The notes under the pieces were generated by a model that saw only the letters and a list, made by a program, of their open reading frames with translations, was not told where the DNA came from and did not search any database. This document shows, piece after piece, positions 26,402 through 33,460 of a DNA stretch of 64,000 nucleotides. Each line of letters opens with the position of its first letter. Positions within the stretch are counted from its first letter, which is position 1. The position numbers and the translations under genes are program-made. Location: contig NZ_RZOY02000016.1 in assembly GCF_004022705.2 (NCBI RefSeq), positions 55,799 to 119,798 on the forward strand, in the 5' to 3' direction. The DNA is from Mesorhizobium sp. M2D.F.Ca.ET.226.01.1.1 (GTDB taxonomy: Bacteria; Pseudomonadota; Alphaproteobacteria; Rhizobiales; Rhizobiaceae).

Positions 26402-26763
26402 TCAACCACTCCGTGCTTTCCGCTAAGCATATAGGAGTTCGGCGCATGGCGCGACAGTCGGACGGCTGCGATCCGCAGCCGCCCAAATTCAAACTGAGAC
26501 ACTACCAAGATAGGAGAAAGGCGGTTCTGCCGGCGGCCGGGGACGAGGTTGCCCATAGCTACAACAGCACGATTTCGCGGCTACATCCGTGAAGGGACGT
26601 TCTAGAACGATTGCAAAACGGGCTTTGAGAAGCGTGCGCACCGTGCTGTTCGCCCTTTACGCCATGGCTGAACCGCATTCCCATCACCATCACTCCGCAG
26701 GGGAGGATGCGTTTGCCGCGGCAAAAGGTGCAGAGGTCGCGAGGGGAAGGAGCAGGCCAGGTT
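26402..26763. other. No gene recognised
   Basis: 362 bp between the MucR/Ros-type gene and the 66-residue gene. Frames on both strands have biased compositions and no recognisable motif or good start. A possible promoter for the small-gene pair should be near its left end. Confidence 0.35.
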
Positions 26764-27327
26764 TTACCCTTGCTTTTTTGCAGATGACTTACGACCGGCT
26801 GTTTTGCGGCCAAGACCAGCGGACTTTGCAATGACGGACCGATGAGCGGCATAATTGGACGCCACCATCGGATAGTCAGCGGAAAGTCCCCACTTTGCTC
26901 TGTATTCGTCGGGTGTCAGATTGAAATACGTTCTGAGATGCCGTTTAAGAGACTTGAGCTTCCTTCCGTCCTCTAGGCACACGATATAGTCGGGGAACAC
27001 AGACCGCTTTCGACTGACCGCCGGAACGAGGTCAGGTTCTTCCGGAGAAAACGGCTGTACAATCCCCCTCAACGCAGAATTCACGCTGGCGATCAAGTCC
27101 GGGAGAGCGTCAACAGGCATCGCGTTGGCTCGGACATAGGCTGACACGATATCCGCCGTGAGAGATGACAAATCCGCAGCTGACAGTTCAGTTTTCTCGT
27201 CTTCAATGGTCGGCTGCCTCACCTCATGCTGTTCAGCGGCTGTCCGTTCGGCATCCAGCTGCTCGACGGGTGACTGTTCAGTACTATCTCCGCCCACCGT
27301 CGTAAGTTCTGTATTGCTCTTAGTCAC
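26764..27327 (-). CDS. MucR/Ros-family transcriptional regulator with degenerate zinc site
   Basis: 187 residues. A GTG start at 27327 follows GGAGA. The first ~60 residues are a polar, Glu/Thr-rich extension not usual in the family. The middle has the MucR N-terminal helix (IVSAYVRANAMPVDALPDLI). The DNA-binding part reads IVCLEDGRKLKSLKRHLRTY, then FNLTPDEYRAKWGLSADYPM and SNYAAHRSVIAKSAGLGRK. In Ros the ligands are CxxC...H...H; here the second Cys is Asp and the last His pair is Tyr-Phe, as in zinc-free Mesorhizobium homologues. Family members control exopolysaccharide genes. Confidence 0.88.
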   Translation of the reverse strand: MTKSNTELTTVGGDSTEQSPVEQLDAERTAAEQHEVRQPTIEDEKTELSAADLSSLTADIVSAYVRANAMPVDALPDLIASVNSALRGIVQPFSPEEPDLVPAVSRKRSVFPDYIVCLEDGRKLKSLKRHLRTYFNLTPDEYRAKWGLSADYPMVASNYAAHRSVIAKSAGLGRKTAGRKSSAKKQG

Positions 27328-27504
27328 AAATGTTCTCCTTGCGTTTGTTCAGCTTAACGGTTCAAAACGTTCGATGGTCCAATGCGCGTGGTGCATAGGG
27401 ACAACACGCTGTACGAGCCGGTCCCAAAACTGGGGACCATTCCCTTGGCCAGCAGGGTCGCTGTCGCAATCCGCGCGGCCGGGAAAATCGCTCGACCGAG
27501 GGAT

Positions 27505-27810
27505 CTAGGGGTCGGGATTGGGATTGTTGCCTTTCAAAGCCCAAGTTGCCCTGATCCGATCGCTGACTTCCAGGTAAGCCATCTCGACCAAATAGGTCAG
27601 GAGGCTCTCTCCGTCTGCCTGCGCTGTTTGACGGATTTGCCTCAACATTGCCTGGGCATAGTGCAAGTTCTGCAATTTTTTGGACTGTTTCACTGGTATT
27701 CCCGCTTCCAAACCAGTTGCTCCTGCAAGACCACTGACATCTCGATCTATCGACCTGACAGCGATTAGGGCTTTTGCACGCCTTGGAGCTCTCTTGAGGG
27801 GTGATCTCAT
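27505..27810 (-). CDS. Hypothetical protein, up to 101 residues
   Basis: The C-terminal half (LHYAQAMLRQIRQTAQADGE, then SLLTYLVEMAYLEVSDRIR) resembles short orphan proteins common in rhizobia that end LLAYLIEMAYxEA. The N-terminal half is basic and without motif, and ATG 27810 has no ribosome-binding site. The insertion element ends within about 10 bp of this start, so the 5' end may have been replaced or cut by the insertion. An internal GTG near residue 40 is another possible start. Confidence 0.5.
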   Translation of the reverse strand: MRSPLKRAPRRAKALIAVRSIDRDVSGLAGATGLEAGIPVKQSKKLQNLHYAQAMLRQIRQTAQADGESLLTYLVEMAYLEVSDRIRATWALKGNNPNPDP

Positions 27811-29235
27811 GGCAGAACTATCGGTTTCTACTGTTTGGCCGGCATTTTGATGAGGAATGGCTTACGGCGACATTCGCAGATTGATCGTTCCGAGGGGTGA
27901 TAGACACGGCGCCGAGCGATCCCGGTTTGGGTCTCTTGGGGATCCTTGGCAAGCGGTCGAACCGGCGGCTGGCCACCATGAATCGTCCAACCGGTCCAGA
28001 GGGCCAGTGGCCCGTCTTGTGACGGACGGTCTGCACCATCGCGTAAGCCAGCATGACCAGCGAGACGTGGCGATGCCACCCGTGCCAAGAACGGGTTTCG
28101 TTATGTTCGAGACCCAGTTCGCTCTTCGCCGCGCCGAGGCCGTCCTCGGCGATCCTGCAACATTGCCGCACCGCGAAGAGTGTTTCGATTTCGGTTCCTG
28201 CTGGAGACCATGTTGCAAAGTACCGGCAAGCATGGTTCGCATCGCGCCGGATCAGGAGCCCTGCAGTCCAGAGCCCAGAACGTGCGTTATCGTATTCCGC
28301 GACATCCAGGTCAGCGAAGGGGCAGTAAGCCCAAGTTTCGGAACCTTGCAGACCCTCTTGTAGAGATAGGCTCCGCCACTGAGAGGGATGGACGGATCGC
28401 GCGATGTCTTCTGCCGTCCCGACCTGCTGGGAAAAAGCGGGGCGGGTGAGGAAGAAATTGTGGCTCGCGCTGACGCCAACCACGTAGCCCTTGCACCAGC
28501 GCCGCAGAGCCATCTCAATGTCGACACCCCAGACGTGATCAACAGCTATCCAGCTTAAAGGTACGTCGGCACCGACGGTGCGTGCGATCATGTCCAGCGC
28601 CATGCGGGACTTTGTTGTGAAAGTCGCGCCCACAGGCACGTGGGCCCGCGCCAAGCGGGCAGAGTCTTCCGTCCAGGCCCTCGGAAGATACAGGGCGCGG
28701 TCAATGAATGCATGCCCGTGCCTGGACACATAAGCCGCAAATAGGCCGATCTGGCAATTTGCCATTTTGCCCGTCGAGCCGTTGATCTGCCGCGCTACCC
28801 CACAGGACGTCTTGCCCTGCTTGATGAAGCCCGTCTCGTCTATGACGAGGACTGCGTCGCTGTCGGCCAGTGTTTCGAGCGCATACTTACGCACGATGTC
28901 GCGCAAAGCGTCTGCGTCCCATTTGGCCCTTCCGAGAATGGCCTGTTGGCGCCAGGGCCCTGGGTCGCCCGCAGCCTTAGCTCTCATCCAGCCGGTCTTG
29001 CGGCGCTCGTCCCGGAGCAGGCCTTCAAGGAACAAACCGGCCGAAGTCGCCACTCGCTCCTGAGGGAAAAGCCCCCTGATGCGCGACTTCACTTCGCGAA
29101 GTGACGCGTCCCATATCCCTAGTGTCGTTTCAATCGATTCAACCACTACCAATAACCCCGCCTTCGCCGCCCAGCACGGAACCGAAAAAATGAGTAATTC
29201 ACCTATGAAATGCAATTGTAATACTGTGACAGTTC
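27809..29235 (-). mobile_element. IS701-type insertion sequence
   Basis: The element is defined by its transposase gene. Imperfect terminal inverted repeats are possible: TGGCAGAACTATC near 27809 and, read inward on the minus strand, TTGGAGAACTGTC near 29241-29229 (10 of 13 identical). No matching 4-bp YTAR target duplication, as IS701 elements usually make, could be identified, so the ends are approximate. Confidence 0.6.
27818..29146 (-). CDS. IS701-family transposase
   Basis: About 440 residues. It has the IS701 N-terminal domain (FLEGLLRDERRKTGWMRAKA, LGRAKWDADALRD) and the DDE-type core: VLVIDETGFIKQGKTS with the first Asp, WIAVDHVWGVD with the second, and the glutamate in LEHNETRSWHGWHRHV. 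The frame is open to an ATG at 29293, but the conserved domain begins near GTG 29146, which is taken as the start. The last ~60 residues after MVQTVRH do not show the usual basic helix, so a late frameshift is possible. Confidence 0.8.
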   Translation of the reverse strand: MVESIETTLGIWDASLREVKSRIRGLFPQERVATSAGLFLEGLLRDERRKTGWMRAKAAGDPGPWRQQAILGRAKWDADALRDIVRKYALETLADSDAVLVIDETGFIKQGKTSCGVARQINGSTGKMANCQIGLFAAYVSRHGHAFIDRALYLPRAWTEDSARLARAHVPVGATFTTKSRMALDMIARTVGADVPLSWIAVDHVWGVDIEMALRRWCKGYVVGVSASHNFFLTRPAFSQQVGTAEDIARSVHPSQWRSLSLQEGLQGSETWAYCPFADLDVAEYDNARSGLWTAGLLIRRDANHACRYFATWSPAGTEIETLFAVRQCCRIAEDGLGAAKSELGLEHNETRSWHGWHRHVSLVMLAYAMVQTVRHKTGHWPSGPVGRFMVASRRFDRLPRIPKRPKPGSLGAVSITPRNDQSANVAVSHSSSKCRPNSRNR

Positions 29236-29589
29236 TCCAATGTTTTTTACCGATAACAGTGACGCCATAGCGACGCTTTTTGGCGAAAGACAATTGTCAC
29301 ATTATCTTGTTCAAAACAAGCTTGACTCAGCAAATCATGATTGCGATAAGGGCGCCGCAATCCAAGGCTCAAGCATCGCCACGAAGGATAGATATGATAG
29401 CGGCGGATGATCTCGCGCAAAAATATTCTAAGTAAGTAATAAGCGTTGGATAGCTGTGATCATGTAGTCGGCTATATGTGGCGGATACGAGAGACAAAAG
29501 GTGGCAACCTGAAATTTTGCACTAATGCGCATTAATGGCCTTGAATGTCCTTCTGAGATTCAGAAGGAGTATGTGTCGCTGCGAATAAC

Positions 29590-29626
29590 GCCTAACGCGT
29601 AAGAGGGTTTCTCTAGCGCGTTAGGC
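29590..29626. repeat. Perfect 10-bp inverted repeat
   Basis: GCCTAACGCG at 29590-29599 and CGCGTTAGGC at 29617-29626 with a 17-base centre. It lies in the 29236-29691 gap between the IS and a GNAT gene, which holds no other recognised feature. There is no following T run, so it is not a plain terminator; a regulator site or recombination remnant is possible. Confidence 0.5.
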
Positions 29627-29754
29627 CTAGCGCTAAATGCGTTGGACACTATTGATCAAACCTTACTCTTGGTGCCCCGGCGCGGAGGCCGTTGCAGTCA
29701 TTCGCACGGTGGGTAATTTCGCGTTGCGATGGTCGAAGCAGGGGCGGGTTCTCA

Positions 29755-30201
29755 TTGCAGATTGAGATAGAAGAAGTAATTGCGATCACGCCAGCGGTCG
29801 CTGAGGCGTTCGCAGAACTGGTGAGGCAGCTGTCATCATCAGCCAGGATGCCTAGCAAGGGTGAACTTGAAGAGATTGTGGCTTCTCCGGCCACCATCAT
29901 CTTGGCCGCACGCGCCGCCGAGAAGATTGTCGGTATGCTCACTCTTGTGGTCTTCCGCATTCCCACAGGGGTGCGCGGAATCATCGAGGACGTAGTCGTT
30001 GACGAGGCTTATCGCGGACAAGGAATTGCCGAAGCCCTCACTCGCGAGGCGCTCGCTCGGTCAGGAGCCGCGGGAGCGAAGACCGTCGATCTGACTTCCC
30101 GCCCATCCAGAGAGGCTGCAAACCGGCTTTACCAAAGGCTTGGATTTCAGAAACGCGACAGCAATGTCTACCGCTTCTCGCTTGGAAAAGAAGGGCAGTA
30201 A
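29755..30201 (+). CDS. GNAT-family N-acetyltransferase
   Basis: About 148 residues. The GNAT core is clear: KIVGMLTLVVFRIPTGVRG, then IIEDVVVDEAYRGQGIAEAL with the acetyl-CoA loop (R/Q-x-x-G-x-G/A), VDLTSRPSREAANRLYQRLG and a C-terminal LGFQKRDSNVYRF. It acetylates an amine on an unknown small molecule or protein. TTG 29755 is chosen as start because a GGGGCGGG stretch precedes it; the frame is open further up to an ATG at 29692. It is a single gene downstream of the IS. Confidence 0.8.
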   Translation: MQIEIEEVIAITPAVAEAFAELVRQLSSSARMPSKGELEEIVASPATIILAARAAEKIVGMLTLVVFRIPTGVRGIIEDVVVDEAYRGQGIAEALTREALARSGAAGAKTVDLTSRPSREAANRLYQRLGFQKRDSNVYRFSLGKEGQ

Positions 30202-30464
30202 CGTTGGGCCTGCTCTTACCAGGCAGAACCAATGAATCAGCTGAAAACGAACACGCAAAATAAGTGTGCCGCAACGCGCCAGAAGCGCTTAGATGATGAC
30301 GTTCGCACCAAGCAGCGACATATGATGGTTGCGCTGCTGGAACGCCTGATCCGGGGCTATAGACATGTCTTCGCGGTGCTTCAGCCAGGTATGCAGCTCA
30401 GGCGAGCGCCTGTCGCAGTCGGCCAGGCTCCTCGCCGACAGCCTAGCCAAAGGAGGTGAGTTTG

Positions 30465-30875
30465 GTGGATCCGGCTGACATCTATTTCGATCTTTTCAAG
30501 CGCAACATGGATACGAGACGCCTCATCATCCTCGCGGCGCTCGGTGCCGTTCTTGGATTCGGAGCCTGGTTGATCGAACGAGACCAGACCAAGGGTGAAA
30601 TGCTGCGCCCGCTTTGGCAGTTGTCCAGTTGGAGTTGGCCAGACTACCTGGTGCTTGTCAGCCTGACGGCTGCCTTCGTTGTCAGCTGGAGCCTCTATTT
30701 TTTTATGTTGTCGAAGATTGATGCCGTAGTCATTGACACGCTTGCCGATCTGCAGGAATTGGCCGGCCTTTCCGCCGACCAGCATAAAGCCATAGGCCGG
30801 CGGCTAAATATTCAATCCAAATGGCTGCCTTTCGCGCTATCTACCCTCATCTACCTGGGTATCGTGATTTTATAG
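30465..30875 (+). CDS. Small membrane protein of unknown function
   Basis: 136 residues with three hydrophobic segments (LIILAALGAVLGFGAWLIE near residue 20, YLVLVSLTAAFVVSWSLYFF near 62, WLPFALSTLIYLGIVIL at the C-terminus). The start is taken as GTG 30465, eight bases after a strong AAAGGAGG. An upstream GTG at 30456 lies inside that site and is rejected. The loop DAVVIDTLADLQELAGL may be cytoplasmic. No family is recognised. It lies 100 bp before aqpS but need not be related to arsenic. Confidence 0.65.
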   Translation: MDPADIYFDLFKRNMDTRRLIILAALGAVLGFGAWLIERDQTKGEMLRPLWQLSSWSWPDYLVLVSLTAAFVVSWSLYFFMLSKIDAVVIDTLADLQELAGLSADQHKAIGRRLNIQSKWLPFALSTLIYLGIVIL

Positions 30876-30974
30876 GTTTTACTCCGAAAGGACCGTTCTA
30901 ACAGGTGCAGGGGCATTTTGGCCGCGGAGACGGTCTAATCAAGGCGAATCCCGGGGACCAGGCAGCAATATGAA

Positions 30975-31658
30975 ATGACAACCTTCGATCTTCGCCGTCG
31001 GTTTGCCGCCGAAGCCTTAGGCACGGGCCTCCTGGTCACAACGGTCGTCGGCTCCGGCATTATGGCCGAGACGCTGACGCCTGATATGGGGCTGGCGCTG
31101 CTCGGCAACACGCTGGCGACCGGCGCCATGCTGGTGGTGTTGATCACCATCCTCGGGCCGATCTCCGGCGCCCACTTCAATCCGGCCGTCTCGCTGATGT
31201 TCTGCCTCAACCGGACGCTGCCGGCCCGCGATCTTCCGGCCTATCTGGTCGCGCAGGTCGTCGGCGGGATAGCCGGCACGGTCGCAGCGCATCTGATGTT
31301 CGCCTTGCCGGTGCTGGAGATTGCCACGAAGCTGCGTGCCGGCCCCGCGCAATGGTTCTCCGAAGCCGTTGCGACATTCGGGCTCGTCGCCGTCATCCTC
31401 GCCGGCCTCCGCTTCGAGCAACGCGCCGTGCCATGGCTGGTCGGCCTCTACATCACCGCCGCCTATTGGTTCACGGCGTCCACGTCCTTCGCCAATCCGG
31501 CCGTCGCGGTGGCGCGCTCGCTCACCAACACCTTTTCCGGCATCAGACCGGTCGATCTGCCGGGCTTCGTCGTCGCCGAGCTGTTCGGGGCCCTGATCGG
31601 GCTGGCGCTGATGGGCTGGCTGCTCAGGCCCGAAACCGTTCAGCAATCAAGCCACTGA
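30975..31658 (+). CDS. aqpS: Aquaglyceroporin of the AqpS type
   Basis: 227 residues, six membrane helices and both half-helix pore motifs: HFNPAVS (about residue 65) and FANPAVA (about residue 174). In rhizobial arsenic operons (arsR-aqpS-arsC-arsH) this channel lets arsenite made by ArsC leave the cell. Here it is followed 26 bp later by arsC, but no arsR regulator is found on its left and no arsH on the right. Its GC content is higher than that of the DNA just before it. Confidence 0.9.
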   Translation: MTTFDLRRRFAAEALGTGLLVTTVVGSGIMAETLTPDMGLALLGNTLATGAMLVVLITILGPISGAHFNPAVSLMFCLNRTLPARDLPAYLVAQVVGGIAGTVAAHLMFALPVLEIATKLRAGPAQWFSEAVATFGLVAVILAGLRFEQRAVPWLVGLYITAAYWFTASTSFANPAVAVARSLTNTFSGIRPVDLPGFVVAELFGALIGLALMGWLLRPETVQQSSH

Positions 31659-31683
31659 AAGCCCCACCATTCAAAGGCAAGTC

Positions 31684-32094
31684 ATGACGATCACGATCTA
31701 CCACAACCCCGCTTGCGGCACCTCGCGCAACACGCTCGCCATGATCCGCGCCAGCGGCGAGGAGCCGGTGGTGATCGAATATCTGAAGACGCCGCCGGGT
31801 CGCGAACGGCTGCTTGAGCTGATCGCGGCGATGGGCATCACCGCGCGCGAGCTGCTGCGGGAGAAGGGCACGCCATACGCCGAGCTTGGACTTGCCGATC
31901 CGACGTGGAGCGACGACGAGCTGATCGATTTCATGCTCGCCCATCCGATCCTCATCAACCGGCCGATCGTCCAGACGCCCAAGGGCACAAGGCTCTGCCG
32001 GCCTTCGGAGGCGGTGCTGCCGCTGCTCGACCATCCGGTGCGCGAATTCGTCAAAGAAGACGGTGAGAAGGTCGACTATACACAGCCCAAGTAG
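31684..32094 (+). CDS. arsC: Arsenate reductase, glutaredoxin-dependent
   Basis: 136 residues. The N-terminus (TITIYHNPACGTSRNTLAMI) holds the catalytic cysteine in HNPACGTS. The family pattern continues with VVIEYLKTPPGRERLLEL, LLREKGTPYAELGL and HPILINRPIVQTPKGTRLCRP, the last containing the arginines that bind arsenate. It reduces arsenate to arsenite, which would exit through the adjacent channel. Without arsR or arsH nearby it may be expressed constitutively or from an unrelated promoter. Confidence 0.93.
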   Translation: MTITIYHNPACGTSRNTLAMIRASGEEPVVIEYLKTPPGRERLLELIAAMGITARELLREKGTPYAELGLADPTWSDDELIDFMLAHPILINRPIVQTPKGTRLCRPSEAVLPLLDHPVREFVKEDGEKVDYTQPK

Positions 32095-32475
32095 CGGTCG
32101 CGGGGCTCTCGCCCAGATCGTCATCATTTTCCCAGTCGCATAGGCCAGCCATGGGCTCGTACCTGAAAACGGCTGTGGCAGCGTTCGTCTCTTGTAGCGA
32201 CGTCCATTTGCCTTGACGCGCGTGCTGCCTGCCTTTGCAGGAGCGCTTCCTGTCTAGTTCCCTGCCGCGCGGTCGGCTTTCCGGCGATCTGCCCTTGCAA
32301 CGGTTTTCTCAATCTTTGCCGCGATATCGGCCAGGCGCGCCGCCCGGTCAAACCCCGCCCGCACCACTCCCGCCGCGAAGGGGCGGGACCGTGTTAGGGC
32401 CTGACCGGCCGGCTCAATCGCCCGGCCCTGCTTCTCCGCGTCTTGAGAAAAACCCGACGCAAAAGGAGCAAGGTC
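32095..32475. other. Gap upstream of ardC, no gene recognised
   Basis: 381 bp, GC-rich in its right half. A minus-strand frame ends here with an Ala/Arg/Lys-rich tail that could be a relic of another gene, but it runs antisense through ardC and is not accepted. The right end holds the AAAAGGAG ribosome-binding site of ardC at 32461-32468. Confidence 0.4.
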
Positions 32476-33390
32476 ATGTCGGACACCAACGAAACCCCGC
32501 GGCAGGACGTCTACAGCCGCATCACCAACCAGATCATCGAAGCCCTCGAGCAGGGCGTGAAACCCTGGACGCAGCCCTGGAGTGCCGCCCATGCCGCCGG
32601 CCACGTCTCCCGGCCGCTTCGCCACAACGGCAAGCCCTATGCCGGCATCAACGTCCTGACGCTCTGGGAGTCCGCGATGACCGGGCACTATGCCGCGCCG
32701 ATCTGGGTGACCTTCAAGCAGGCCATCGAGCTGGGCGGTCGGGTCCGCAAGGGCGAAAAGGGCTCTCCCGTCGTGTATGCGGACACCCTGCGGCGCACCG
32801 AGACCGACGAGGCCACCGGCGATGAGGCCGAGCGCTTCATCCCGTTCCTGAAGGCCTACACGGTCTTCAACGTCGAGCAGGTCGACGGTCTGCCGGCTCA
32901 CTTCTATGCCCGCGCCGAAAATGTCCGCAACCCGGCTGAGCGAATTGCCCATGCCGAAGCCTTCTTCGCCGCCACGCGCGCGGACATCCGTCATGGCGGC
33001 GACTGCGCCTACTACACCCCGGCTCTCGACATCATCCAAATGCCCCCCTTCGAGGCTTTCCGGGATGCGCAGGCGTACTATGCAACAATTGCCCACGAAT
33101 CGGCACATTGGACCCGGCACGCCACACGCCTTGACCGTGATCTCGGCGGCAAGCGGTTCGGAGACGACGGCTATTCCCGCGAGGAGCTTGTGGCCGAGTT
33201 GGGCGCCGCATTCCTTTGCGCCGACCTGGGGCTGCGGCTCGAGGATCGCGACGACCACGCCGCTTACATCGGTCACTGGCTGTCCGTGTTGAAGGGGGAC
33301 AAGCGAGCGATCTTCGCCGCCGCGGCACACGCGCAGCGCGCCGCAGACTATCTGTCGCGTTTCAGCGCCTCCGAAGCAGCCGCCGCGTGA
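32476..33390 (+). CDS. ardC: ArdC-type antirestriction protein
   Basis: 304 residues starting MSDTNETPRQDVYSRITNQI at ATG 32476, seven bases after AAAAGGAG. The N-terminal ArdC domain (about 8-130) has LEQGVKPWTQPWS, LTLWESAM and GEKGSPVVYAD and binds single-stranded DNA. The C-terminal zincin-like domain has IAHESAHWTRH, an HExxH motif, and EELVAELGAAFL with the third ligand. ArdC proteins protect incoming plasmid or ICE DNA from restriction. Its presence marks this stretch as coming from a conjugative element, although no transfer genes are seen. Confidence 0.9.
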   Translation: MSDTNETPRQDVYSRITNQIIEALEQGVKPWTQPWSAAHAAGHVSRPLRHNGKPYAGINVLTLWESAMTGHYAAPIWVTFKQAIELGGRVRKGEKGSPVVYADTLRRTETDEATGDEAERFIPFLKAYTVFNVEQVDGLPAHFYARAENVRNPAERIAHAEAFFAATRADIRHGGDCAYYTPALDIIQMPPFEAFRDAQAYYATIAHESAHWTRHATRLDRDLGGKRFGDDGYSREELVAELGAAFLCADLGLRLEDRDDHAAYIGHWLSVLKGDKRAIFAAAAHAQRAADYLSRFSASEAAAA

Positions 33391-33460
33391 GCGGCGGCCT
33401 TCTGGAGCGACGAGATCAGATATGCGACAGCTGGCCGTCGCTCCCACGCCGAGTGCCTCG

